Shown: positions 1-7,156, numbered from the stretch's first letter. The stretch is DNA of 32,917 bases from an uncultured Collinsella sp. (GCA_902479065.1 CABSNM010000019.1:1-32917); one strand, 5' to 3'. The notes: a model not told the origin generated them from the letters alone. Made by a program: numbers and translations.

Positions 1-16
1 TCCGCACATGTGCGGA
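1..16. repeat. perfect 16-bp palindrome at the window edge
   Basis: The sequence tccgcaca/tgtgcgga is a perfect inverted repeat with no spacer. No T-run follows it, so it is not an obvious intrinsic terminator for a plus-strand gene upstream. It could be an operator or the inner end of a hairpin that starts outside the window. Confidence 0.4.
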
Positions 17-95
17 TGAATGTGGAAGGTGTTCGGATGAAGTTGATAATCAAGGAAATGCCCAGATAACGCCGCGTCTATTTTAATTAACTGCT

Positions 96-121
96 TTGAG
101 CAAACAGTAAAATGCTAATAT
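96..121 (+). promoter_or_regulatory. candidate extended -10 promoter for the orphan HTH gene
   Basis: TAATAT at 116-121 is preceded by TGC, giving a TGn extended -10 element. A TTGAGC at 96-101 sits only 14 bases upstream, too close to be a normal -35. The surrounding 80 bases are noticeably AT-rich compared with the genes. A start near 128 would give a leader of about 40-50 bases. Confidence 0.3.
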
Positions 122-165
122 CTAACTTGCACGTAAGAAAGCAGATTAACGGCTAAGGCTAAGAA

Positions 166-570
166 GTGGCAGGTATGTCGGAAGCAACTAGGACTCGCAC
201 GCATGCGCCCGAGGTTAGGCAGCGCGCCGTCGAGATCCTCCAAGAGGGGGTCGGTCATCGCGCTCTCGCCGCGGAGCTTGGCATTCCCCAGGCCACGGCT
301 CGTCAGTGGGCCCGCGCGTATGCCGTGGGCAGTGCCGACGCCGTTCTCAATGCCGGTTCGCATCATCACACCTATTCGTACGAAGTTAAGCTCGCCGTGG
401 TTAAGGACCGCTTGGAAAACGGCTTAACGGTTCGCGAGGCCATGATCAAGCACAAGATTCCTAGCGAGTCTTCGGTCAAGGCTTGGTGCCGCCAGTATCG
501 CGAGAGCGGTGAGTCCGCGCTGGTCGATAAGCCGCGCGGTCGCAAGCCGCGCGTTAAAAAGGCGGAATAG
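166..570 (+). CDS. orphan IS3/IS150 OrfA-like protein with two helix-turn-helix domains
   Basis: A small basic protein of 134 residues from GTG 166, or 131 from ATG 175; neither start has a strong ribosome-binding site. It carries two successive helix-turn-helix units, about residues 14-50 and 70-110. The second has the typical InsJ pattern YSYEVKLAVVKDRLENGLTV...SSVKAWCRQYRESGESAL, ending in a basic PRGRKPR segment. In IS150-type OrfA proteins a coiled coil and an OrfB integrase normally follow. Here the protein ends directly after the basic segment, a terminator follows, and no DDE integrase is present. It is therefore either an insertion-sequence remnant or a DNA-binding protein put to another use. 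DNA binding is secure from the fold; a regulatory target, possibly the hydrogenase operon downstream, is only a guess. Confidence 0.7.
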   Translation: MAGMSEATRTRTHAPEVRQRAVEILQEGVGHRALAAELGIPQATARQWARAYAVGSADAVLNAGSHHHTYSYEVKLAVVKDRLENGLTVREAMIKHKIPSESSVKAWCRQYRESGESALVDKPRGRKPRVKKAE

Positions 571-582
571 CAAACGGGATGG

Positions 583-607
583 TGCGCCCACAGGGGCGCA
601 TTTTTCT
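583..607 (+). terminator. intrinsic terminator of the orphan HTH gene
   Basis: A perfect 7-bp stem (tgcgccc 583-589, gggcgca 594-600) with a four-base loop is followed by ttttt at 601-605. It lies 13 bases after the stop codon and separates this gene from the hydrogenase operon. Confidence 0.75.
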
Positions 608-694
608 TGCCGCCCCTCTGCTCCAATGCGGACAGGCTCCTTGCCCCGTACGCCTAAAACTCCCCAGTTGACCGAAAACCTGCCGCCGCTACTC

Positions 695-711
695 CTCAAT
701 TGAGCTATAAC
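695..711 (+). promoter_or_regulatory. candidate promoter/operator of the hydrogenase operon
   Basis: TATAAC at 706-711 is a 5/6 match to a -10 box, about 40 bases upstream of the first gene. No good -35 lies at normal spacing. A perfect 10-bp palindrome, ctcaattgag at 695-704, touches its upstream side, and a second caattg lies just downstream at 718-723. The arrangement suits a regulator-dependent promoter, but the binding protein is unknown. Confidence 0.3.
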
Positions 712-751
712 GTTAAACAATTGCAGCGTTTTTGCATGGGGGAGTGATGGT

Positions 752-3634
752 ATGACGCTACTGTATTTCCTTACCCTGTTTCCGCTGGTACCGGCGCTGG
801 GCATGCTGCTCGCGCGCGGTGACCGCGCCCGCGATGCGGTGGGGCTCATAGGCTCCGGCATTATTATGGCGGTGACAGTTGTAGTCACCGTCATGTTTTT
901 TGGCACGGGTCCGCAGAGCTTTGAGGTTGCCCCCGGCACCTCGCATGTGCTCTCGATCATCAGTTCCGTTATCGACGTCATCCTATGCGCCGTCATCCTG
1001 TACAACGCGTACGAATATAGGAACGCGCTCACCACGGTGCTCGGCATAGTCCAGCTGGTGGGCTCGCTCGCCTTTGCAGCCATGACGCTGCCCGCGGCCG
1101 AGGTCGTCACCGCCACGCCGTTCTACCTGGACTACATGAGCGTGATCATGGTCCTCGCCGTCGGCATTGTTGGCAGCCTAATCTGCGTGTATGCCTTGGG
1201 TTATATGAAGGACTTCCAGGCCCACGACGAGCACGAGGCCGCGCTGCGCGGGCAGACCGCGCCCGACCGTCGCCCGCAGTTCCTGTCACTTATGTTTCTG
1301 TTCCTCTCGGCCATGTTCGTCATCGTGACGAGCGATAACCTTGAGTGGCTGTTCTGCGGCTGGGAAATCACCACCGTGTGCTCGTTCCTTATGATTGGCT
1401 ACACGCGCACGCCCGAGGCCATCAAGAACGCCTTTACCCAGATCATCCTCAACATGCTGGGCGGCATCGCGTTTTTGGCGGGCCTTATGTTTCTGCACGT
1501 TAACGGCATGCCGCTGACCATCTCGGGCATGATCGAGCTTTCCGGCGCCGGCACCGCGCAATCCGCACTGCTGGTGATGCCGGTCGTCCTGCTGTCGCTC
1601 GCCGCACTTACCAAGGCCGCGCAGATGCCGTTCCACACCTGGCTGCTCGGCGCCATGGTCGCCCCCACGCCCACGAGCGCCCTGCTGCACTCGTCAACCA
1701 TGGTCAAAGCCGGCGTGTTCCTGATGGTCAAGCTGAGCCCGCTCTATGCCATCTATCCCGTGACCGGCTTTATGGTCACGAGTGTGGGTGCCATCACGTT
1801 TTTGCTCGCTGCCCTTATGGCCATCTCGCAGAGTAACGCCAAACGCGTGCTCGCGTACTCCACCATTTCCAACTTGGGCCTCATCAGTGCCTGCTTGGGT
1901 GTCGGCGCGCCCGAGGCCGTATGGGCGGCCATCTTCCTGATCCTGTTCCACACGGTGGCAAAGTCGCTGCTGTTCCTGTGCGTGGGCACGGCCGAGCATC
2001 ATATCGGCAGCCGCGATATCGAGGACATGGACGGTATGTTCAGCCGCATGCCGCACCTGACGCGTCTGATGATGCTGGGTATCATGGGCATGTTTGTGGC
2101 GCCGTTTGGCATGCTCGTGTCCAAGTGGGGCGCCCTGGTGGCGTTCGCGCAGACTGGCAACGTGCTCATGATCATGGTGCTGGCCTTTGGCTCGGCCGCG
2201 ACGTTCTTCTTCTGGGGCAAGTGGCTTGCCAAGCTTTCGGGCGTCGACCCCACGGCTCAAAACGTTGAGGTCAATGTCCATAAGACCGAATGGGTGGCAC
2301 TCAACACCATCGCCGCGCTGCTGATTCTGTGCTGCGTGGCGTTCCCGGTTATCTCGAGCGGTCTGGTGTCGCCTTACTTGGCCATGGTGTTTGGCCGCGT
2401 GCCGTACGTTATCGGCAAGGACGCCATGTATCTGATGGTGGTTATCGTGGCGTTTATCGCCGTGGTGCTGCTGACTTCATTCCGCGTGAGCAACAAACCG
2501 CACGTAAACGTATATCTTTCGGGCGTGGGAACCGATAAATATCGCCATTTCCGCGGCTCGATGGGTCGCGAGGTAAAGGCCGAAAAGCGCAATTGGTACT
2601 CGGAGGACGCCCTTGGCGAGAAGCGTATTGGCCCCGCGGGCAGCGTCGTGTGCTGCAGCATTATCTTGTTTGCGCTGCTGTGTTGCGCGTGGATTGGGCC
2701 CGAGCGGCTTGCCATGAGCGTGCCCTCGGTGCTGCGCGGCAAGTATTTCGAAGGTTCGGGTGTCGTGGGCATCTTTATAGGCACCGTGGCGTTTGCCCTG
2801 CTGGCGCCGCTTGTGGGCGCCCTGATCGACGGCGTTGACCGCAAACTTTCGGCCCGCATGCAGGGCCGCGTGGGCCCGCGCCTGCTCCAGCCATTCTACG
2901 ACGTTGCCAAGCTGCTGCGCAAAGCCCCTGCCAGCGTAAACACCATGGACGATACCTATATGGCGTGCGCGCTCATCTTTACCGTGGTGGGCGGTGGCAT
3001 CTTTGTGTCGGGCTCCAACACGCTGCTGTGCGCTTTTATGGTGACGCTCGCCGCGATCTTTGTGGTGCTGGCGTCCGCCTCGACGCAAAGCCCGTTTGCC
3101 CAGGTTGGCGCCGATCGTGAGTTGCTGCAGGTTATGAGCTACGAGCCCGCCGTTCTGCTGATGAGCGTGGGTCTGTATCTTGCCACCGACAGCTTCGATT
3201 CCATTGCCGTGACGGGGCAGTCGGCCCCCATCATCGTGTACAGCGCACCCATTTTCCTCGCGTTGCTCGCGGTGCTTACCATCAAGCTGCGCAAGTCGCC
3301 GTTTGACCTTTCGTACTCGCATCACGCGCATCAGGAGATTGTCCAGGGTGTCGCCACCGAGATGAGCGGCGGCACGCTGGCCAAGATGACCCTTATGCAC
3401 TGGTGCGAGACCGTGCTGTTTTTGATGTGGGTGGGCATGTTCTTTGTCTGGGACAACCCGGTGAGCTGGGTGGTCGCCCTGGTCGTGATGGCTGCGACGT
3501 ATTTTGTCGAGGTCCTGATCGACAACACCTTCGCACGCAGCACCTGGCGCAGCTGCTTTAGGCTCGGATGGGGCGTGGCGCTGGTGTTTGGCCTGCTCAA
3601 CCTTATGCCCATCCTCGTCGACGTATTTATTTAG
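752..3634 (+). CDS. fused EchA-EchB membrane subunit of a group 4 [NiFe] hydrogenase (NuoL/HyfB + NuoH/HycD)
   Basis: A 960-residue multi-spanning protein that is a head-to-tail fusion of two complex I-like subunits. Residues 1 to ~575 are an antiporter-type proton-translocating subunit, with the conserved glutamate in WEITTVCSF (E205) and the lysine in TKAAQMPFHTWLL (K288). A charged linker of about 50 residues (~576-627) follows. Residues ~640-960 are a NuoH/HycD-type module that anchors the peripheral arm: SARMQGRVGPRLLQPFYDVAKLL, DRELLQVMSYEP and KSPFDLSYSHHAHQEIVQG. The two E. coli homologues HycC and HycD together are about 915 residues, so no domain is missing. GGGGGAG lies 7 bases before the ATG. 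It opens an operon in exact Ech order. Family assignment is secure. The pumped ion (H+ or Na+) cannot be read from the sequence. Confidence 0.93.
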   Translation: MTLLYFLTLFPLVPALGMLLARGDRARDAVGLIGSGIIMAVTVVVTVMFFGTGPQSFEVAPGTSHVLSIISSVIDVILCAVILYNAYEYRNALTTVLGIVQLVGSLAFAAMTLPAAEVVTATPFYLDYMSVIMVLAVGIVGSLICVYALGYMKDFQAHDEHEAALRGQTAPDRRPQFLSLMFLFLSAMFVIVTSDNLEWLFCGWEITTVCSFLMIGYTRTPEAIKNAFTQIILNMLGGIAFLAGLMFLHVNGMPLTISGMIELSGAGTAQSALLVMPVVLLSLAALTKAAQMPFHTWLLGAMVAPTPTSALLHSSTMVKAGVFLMVKLSPLYAIYPVTGFMVTSVGAITFLLAALMAISQSNAKRVLAYSTISNLGLISACLGVGAPEAVWAAIFLILFHTVAKSLLFLCVGTAEHHIGSRDIEDMDGMFSRMPHLTRLMMLGIMGMFVAPFGMLVSKWGALVAFAQTGNVLMIMVLAFGSAATFFFWGKWLAKLSGVDPTAQNVEVNVHKTEWVALNTIAALLILCCVAFPVISSGLVSPYLAMVFGRVPYVIGKDAMYLMVVIVAFIAVVLLTSFRVSNKPHVNVYLSGVGTDKYRHFRGSMGREVKAEKRNWYSEDALGEKRIGPAGSVVCCSIILFALLCCAWIGPERLAMSVPSVLRGKYFEGSGVVGIFIGTVAFALLAPLVGALIDGVDRKLSARMQGRVGPRLLQPFYDVAKLLRKAPASVNTMDDTYMACALIFTVVGGGIFVSGSNTLLCAFMVTLAAIFVVLASASTQSPFAQVGADRELLQVMSYEPAVLLMSVGLYLATDSFDSIAVTGQSAPIIVYSAPIFLALLAVLTIKLRKSPFDLSYSHHAHQEIVQGVATEMSGGTLAKMTLMHWCETVLFLMWVGMFFVWDNPVSWVVALVVMAATYFVEVLIDNTFARSTWRSCFRLGWGVALVFGLLNLMPILVDVFI

Positions 3635-3646
3635 GAGGCGGCATCC

Positions 3647-4228
3647 ATGGATCATAAAATGTCGCGCTCGCCGTGGGTTATTCATTACGATGGCTCGAGC
3701 TGTAACGGATGCGATATCGAGGTGCTGGCCTCGCTCACGCCACTGTTCGATGCGGAGCGCTTTGGCGTGGTCAACACTGGCAACCCCAAGCATGCGGATA
3801 TCTTTTTGGTGACGGGGTCGGTCAATGCCCAGAACCTGCCCGTCGTGCGCCAGATCTACAACCAGATGCTCGAGCCCAAGTGCGTGGTGGCCTGCGGCAT
3901 CTGCGCGTGTTCGGGCGGCGTGTTCCGCGATGCCTATAACGTGATCGGCGGCGTGGACCGCGCGATTCCCGTGGACGTGTACGCGCCCGGGTGCGCCATT
4001 CGCCCCGAGACGGTGATCGATGCCATCGTGGAGGCGTGTGGCATCCTTGATCAGAAGGAGGCCGTGATGCGTGCTGGCGGTGACCCGCTTACCGTGGGCG
4101 GCGCCGCAACCTGGGACGGTGGCGTTGAGCTGGGCGAGGACGGGTTTGTGGCCGCGGGGGCCGGCGACACGGCCGCCGCTGGCGACACACCTGCTGAGAC
4201 GCCTGCCGCTGCAAAGGAGGCCGAGTAA
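3647..4228 (+). CDS. EchC-like hydrogenase small subunit (NuoB/HycG family)
   Basis: A 193-residue iron-sulfur protein of the NuoB/20-kDa family, which carries the proximal [4Fe-4S] cluster next to the [NiFe] site. Candidate cluster ligands are C19 and C22 (SCNGCD), C86 (CGICACSGG) and C116 (APGCAIRPE), the normal family spacing. There is no Tat signal, as expected for group 4 enzymes that face the cytoplasm. Residues ~145-193 form an acidic, Ala/Thr/Pro-rich tail beyond the conserved domain and are probably disordered. The ribosome-binding site AGGAGG overlaps the stop codon region of the preceding gene, and the stop codon overlaps the next start (TAATG), so the operon is tightly coupled. 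Confidence 0.92.
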   Translation: MDHKMSRSPWVIHYDGSSCNGCDIEVLASLTPLFDAERFGVVNTGNPKHADIFLVTGSVNAQNLPVVRQIYNQMLEPKCVVACGICACSGGVFRDAYNVIGGVDRAIPVDVYAPGCAIRPETVIDAIVEACGILDQKEAVMRAGGDPLTVGGAATWDGGVELGEDGFVAAGAGDTAAAGDTPAETPAAAKEAE

Positions 4229-4944
4229 TGCAAAAGGCAATCTACACTACCGTCGGGATCGATGAGCTGTTGCCGCATGTGCAGGCGCTCAAAGGTACCG
4301 GCGCGCGCTTTGTGCAGATGCATGCCGAGCGCTGTGTGGACGACGGATCGTATCGCCTGGTCTATACGTTTATCGACGTTCGTGCTGCTCAGGAGCATAT
4401 TGCGCAGGACGGCAGCTATGCGATCGAGAACCTGATGGTTGAGGGAATTGATCAGTATCAGGAGATTCCGTCCATCAGCTCGTACTATCCGGCGGTATTT
4501 CCGTTTGAAAACGAAGCGCACGACCTATTCGGTCTTGCCATCACCGATATGCAGATTGACTTTAAGGGCTTTTTCTACCAGGTTTCGACTGCCGAGCCCA
4601 TGAGCGTTATCACGCCCGAGGTGAAGGCCGCGCGCGAGAAGGCCATGAAGGTCCGTGCTGCTGCCGAGGCCAAGGCGCGCAAGGCCGCGGCCGAAAAGGC
4701 CGCCGCGGCTGCGGCTGCTGCAGGGGAGGGTGCTGCGAGCGCCGGCGACGCCGCGGGCGCCGCTGCTCAGCCCGCTGCGGCTGCCGGCTCCGATACTCAG
4801 CATGACGATGCCGCTGCCAAGGCCGCGCTCAAGGCTGCCGAGATGGAGGCAAAGCTCGCCGCCATGGATCCCGAGAAAGCGGCCAAGGTCCGCGCGGCGC
4901 TTGCCGCCAAGGCCGCCCGCGACAAGCAGAAAAAGGAGGCGTAA
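4228..4944 (+). CDS. EchD-like hydrogenase subunit (NuoC/HycE N-domain family) with Ala/Lys/Glu tail
   Basis: A 238-residue protein. Residues 1 to ~125 are a NuoC-type domain (ISSYYPAVFPFENEAHDLFGL), the structural subunit that packs against the catalytic subunit. In E. coli HycE this domain is fused to the large subunit; here it is separate, as in Ech and CooU. Residues ~135-238 are an unusual low-complexity tail built almost wholly of A, K, E, R and D, probably helical or disordered and somewhat like a histone-H1 tail. Its start overlaps the echC stop by one base, and AAAGGAGG sits just upstream inside echC. The conserved domain is clear. Nothing known explains the tail, which could mediate assembly or interaction with ferredoxin or RNA. 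Confidence 0.88.
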   Translation: MQKAIYTTVGIDELLPHVQALKGTGARFVQMHAERCVDDGSYRLVYTFIDVRAAQEHIAQDGSYAIENLMVEGIDQYQEIPSISSYYPAVFPFENEAHDLFGLAITDMQIDFKGFFYQVSTAEPMSVITPEVKAAREKAMKVRAAAEAKARKAAAEKAAAAAAAAGEGAASAGDAAGAAAQPAAAAGSDTQHDDAAAKAALKAAEMEAKLAAMDPEKAAKVRAALAAKAARDKQKKEA

Positions 4945-4949
4945 GGTCC

Positions 4950-6038
4950 ATGGCTCATCGCTCCGTAATTCCGTTTGGCCCGCAGCACCCGGTGCTGCCC
5001 GAGCCGCTTCATCTTGACCTGGTGATCGAGGACGACCGCGTTATCGAGGCGATTCCGCAGATCGGCTTTGTGCACCGCGGACTCGAGAAGCTCACCGAAA
5101 AGCGCGACATGCATCAGTTTGGCTACATCGCCGAGCGCATCTGCGGCATCTGCGCCGTGGGCCATAGCTATGGCTATGCCAGCGCCTGCGAGCGCATGCT
5201 CGACATCGAGGTGCCCGGCCGCGTGCAGTATATCCGCACCATTTTGCACGAGCTTTCGCGCATCCACTCTCATCTACTGTGGCTGGGCCTGCTCGCCGAT
5301 GCCTTTGGCTTCGAAGCGTTGTTCTATCGTTCGTGGACCCTGCGCGAGCAGATTCTCAAGATCTTCGAGAGCACTTGCGGTGGCCGCGTGATTCTGTCGA
5401 TTAACGAGATCGGCGGCCTTAAGCACGATATCGAGGACTCCGAGCTGGCCGGAATTGTCCAGACGCTCGATGCCATGCGTCCCGACTACGAGGCCCTGGT
5501 GCATACGTTTTTGGACGATGACAGCTGCGGCGAGCGCTTGCATGGCGTGGGCGTGATCAGCAAGAAAGATGCGCTGGATCTGTCGATGGTCGGCCCGTTT
5601 GGGCGCGCCTCGGGCGTGGATTACGACGTGCGCATGTTTGGCGACGGCGCCTATGCGGACCTGGCCGCGTTTGAGCCCATTGTTGCCACCGACGGCGACT
5701 GCTATGCCCGCTGCCAGGTGCGTTGTGCCGAGGTCACGCAGGCCATGGACATTATCAAGGAGCTTGTGGGCAAGATTCCGCACGACGGTATCGGCGGGCG
5801 CACCAAGCTCACGCCGGCCGACGGTGCCCGCGGCGAGGTTGTGATTGAACAGCCGCGCGGCGAGGCGTATTACTATGTGCGCGGCAACGGCACCAAGAAC
5901 CTGGACCGTTTTCGCGTGCGCACGCCGACGTCGCAGAACCTGGCGGGTCTGACGCATGCGCTGCAGGGCGTGCTCCTTGCCAACGTGCCCATGATTATCC
6001 TGACCATCGACCCCTGCATTAGCTGCACGGAAAGGTAG
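4950..6038 (+). CDS. EchE-like [NiFe] hydrogenase catalytic large subunit, without C-terminal maturation tail
   Basis: A 362-residue protein of the NuoD/HycE family that keeps all four nickel-iron ligands, so it is a true hydrogenase and not a complex I subunit. The N-terminal motif is ERICGICAVGHS (C65, C68) and the C-terminal motif is DPCISCTER (C356, C359). It catalyses reversible 2H+ + 2e- to H2 on the cytoplasmic side of the membrane. The protein ends at the arginine after the last CxxC. Most [NiFe] large subunits, including HycE, carry an extra peptide there that a protease removes after nickel insertion; CooH-type enzymes do not. AAAAGGAGG lies upstream of the ATG. No hyp maturation gene, formate dehydrogenase or CO dehydrogenase is in the window, so the electron donor (probably ferredoxin) is inferred. 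Confidence 0.94.
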   Translation: MAHRSVIPFGPQHPVLPEPLHLDLVIEDDRVIEAIPQIGFVHRGLEKLTEKRDMHQFGYIAERICGICAVGHSYGYASACERMLDIEVPGRVQYIRTILHELSRIHSHLLWLGLLADAFGFEALFYRSWTLREQILKIFESTCGGRVILSINEIGGLKHDIEDSELAGIVQTLDAMRPDYEALVHTFLDDDSCGERLHGVGVISKKDALDLSMVGPFGRASGVDYDVRMFGDGAYADLAAFEPIVATDGDCYARCQVRCAEVTQAMDIIKELVGKIPHDGIGGRTKLTPADGARGEVVIEQPRGEAYYYVRGNGTKNLDRFRVRTPTSQNLAGLTHALQGVLLANVPMIILTIDPCISCTER

Positions 6039-6045
6039 GCACGGC

Positions 6046-6387
6046 ATGAGTTTGCTGACATTTGCCAAGACGGCCTTGGGTTCCATGGTCAAGCAGCCGG
6101 TCACGGTGTGCTATCCGCAGGAGAAGCTCACGGCGCCCAAGCGCCTGCGCGGGCACATCGTCAACGACATGGACGTGTGCATCTGCTGCGGCATGTGCGC
6201 GCGCCGTTGCCCGGCGGGCGCGCTCGCGGTCGATCGCAAGGGTGGAACGTGGTCGATCGACCCGTACGCCTGCGTGGTGTGCGGCGAGTGCATCGAAAGC
6301 TGCCCCAAGCACTGCCTGACTATGGACACCGCCCGTACTCCAGTTGCGGCGGATAAGACTCCCACGGTAGAAACCAAGCCGGAATAG
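6046..6387 (+). CDS. EchF-like 2[4Fe-4S] ferredoxin subunit (NuoI/HycF family)
   Basis: A 113-residue protein with two classical cluster motifs: C45-x2-C48-x2-C51-x3-C55-P and C76-x2-C79-x2-C82-x3-C86-P. In this family the subunit is the electron-entry wire that takes electrons from soluble ferredoxin and passes them to the NuoB-like subunit. The first ~40 residues hold the short NuoI-type N-terminal segment with PKRLRGHI, and residues ~95-113 are a Pro/Thr/Lys tail. It begins 7 bases after the large subunit gene and is the last gene of the operon, before a strong hairpin. The full set A/B-C-D-E-F equals a minimal six-module Ech complex. Confidence 0.92.
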   Translation: MSLLTFAKTALGSMVKQPVTVCYPQEKLTAPKRLRGHIVNDMDVCICCGMCARRCPAGALAVDRKGGTWSIDPYACVVCGECIESCPKHCLTMDTARTPVAADKTPTVETKPE

Positions 6388-6408
6388 CGCTGGAATAGAA
6401 CTGGAATA

Positions 6409-6455
6409 GGGGCCGGTGGGGCAAAAATGCTCCACCGGCCCCGCGCTTAAGCGCG
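6409..6455 (+). terminator. strong hairpin ending the hydrogenase operon, followed by a 14-bp palindrome
   Basis: Perfect 11-bp arms (ggggccggtgg 6409-6419, ccaccggcccc 6432-6442) extend inwards by a G-T pair and two G-C pairs to a small A-rich loop. No T-run follows; instead a perfect palindrome, cgcgctt/aagcgcg, occupies 6442-6455. It starts about 20 bases after the last stop codon. It probably protects or ends the 3' end, but by sequence it is not a textbook intrinsic terminator. Confidence 0.55.
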
Positions 6456-6473
6456 CGGTTGTGCCGCCGCGAA

Positions 6474-6627
6474 CAAAACTATGCCGGATTACTACGATAA
6501 ATCGCCCACTTCCAACCACACCGCATTTGGCAAAATCAAAACCGCAGGTAGACGGCTTATAGTTTTGCGAAAAAATCACGCGTGGTCGGGAATCTCGTTT
6601 TTATCGTAGTAAACCGGCATAGTTTTG
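6474..6627. repeat. hairpin element A (154 bp, 28-bp terminal inverted repeats)
   Basis: The ends are CAAAACTATGCCGG...ACGATAAA at 6474-6501 and its reverse complement at 6600-6627, matching 27/28. Inside, the arms keep matching less well (ccaaccac near 6510 against gtggtcggg near 6582), so the whole element can fold as one long imperfect hairpin. Its centre carries AAAACCGCAGGTAGA at 6538-6552, shared with elements B and C. No reading frame inside looks real. Confidence 0.85.
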
Positions 6628-6654
6628 AAATGACACCATATTCGTAACAGCACT

Positions 6655-6701
6655 TGATCTCCCGTGGACAGAGGGAAACGGATCATTTTGGCCTCGCGAG
6701 G
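6655..6701 (+). repeat. direct repeat copy 1 flanking element B
   Basis: About 45 bases similar to 6894-6940, including 16 identical bases (AAACGGATCATTTTGG at 6676-6691) and a shared GCGAGG end. Both copies begin TGATC and contain GGATCA, giving each a weak internal inverted repeat. Confidence 0.7.
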
Positions 6702-6721
6702 ACATCCGTGTGGCCCGTTCG

Positions 6722-6879
6722 CCATGAAATGGGCCCATCTACTACGTTTGGGCGGCGGCCCTCAACCACGGCAAAAAATGCGAAAAGAAAACCGCAGGTA
6801 GAACGCCTGCGGTTTTCTGGAAAACGGGGGTATGGTCAAGGGTATCGAGTCAAACGTAGTAGATGGGCCGATTTCGTGG
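6722..6879. repeat. hairpin element B (158 bp, 29-bp terminal inverted repeats)
   Basis: The arms at 6722-6750 and 6851-6879 match 27/29 (CCAYGAAAT...CTACTACGTTTG). The end sequence differs from elements A and C except for the shared TACTACG. The centre is a perfect 13-bp hairpin (6786-6798 with 6806-6818) with loop tagaacg. The core AAAACCGCAGGTAGAACG at 6788-6805 recurs exactly, inverted, in element C. Direct repeats at 6655-6701 and 6894-6940 flank it. Confidence 0.82.
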
Positions 6880-6893
6880 CGAGCGGTTCCGGC

Positions 6894-6940
6894 TGATCCC
6901 TTGGGGACGGAGGAAAACGGATCATTTTGGTCCAGCGAGG
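6894..6940 (+). repeat. direct repeat copy 2 flanking element B
   Basis: Second copy of the ~45-base repeat. AAACGGATCATTTTGG lies at 6915-6930. It has the same orientation as copy 1 at 6655-6701 and sits on the other side of element B. Confidence 0.7.
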
Positions 6941-6972
6941 CTGGCGGAGGCACTCGTGCAGGGCCGCCCGAA

Positions 6973-7126
6973 CAAAACTATGCCGGTTTACTACGACGAA
7001 TTCGACATTCCCGACCATGGCTGCATTTTTCTAAATATTGCAAACGTTCTACCTGCGGTTTTGCAAGCGCGCAATTTGCTGCGGTCGGAGATGTGCGGTT
7101 CATCGTAGTAAACCGGCATAGTTTTG
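6973..7126. repeat. hairpin element C (154 bp, second copy of the element A family)
   Basis: Terminal arms 6973-7000 and 7099-7126 match 27/28 and are nearly identical to those of element A. The total length is also exactly 154 bp. The core lies inverted, at 7045-7062. The bases just outside the arms (cgaa before, aaatgRcaYcaWatt after) resemble those around element A in the same direction. Confidence 0.85.
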
Positions 7127-7156
7127 AAATGGCATCAAATTGGCGGCAGCCAGCGG

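Noticed and set aside
166..570. Complete IS150-type insertion sequence
   Set aside because: No OrfB integrase, no frameshift signal and no terminal inverted repeats enclose the frame.
752..6387. Complex I (NADH dehydrogenase) operon
   Set aside because: The large subunit has both CxxC nickel-iron motifs, and there are no NuoEFG-type NADH modules or NuoA/J/K/M/N genes.
752..6387. Formate hydrogenlyase (hyc/hyf) operon
   Set aside because: Gene order is that of ech, the NuoC- and NuoD-like subunits are separate, and no formate dehydrogenase or HycB-like gene is present in the window. A distant fdhF cannot be excluded.
6474..7126. Possible CRISPR-like array, because similar sequences recur at intervals
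   Set aside because: The units are ~155-bp inverted-repeat elements, only three in number and in both orientations, with no regular short repeat-spacer pattern and no cas genes.
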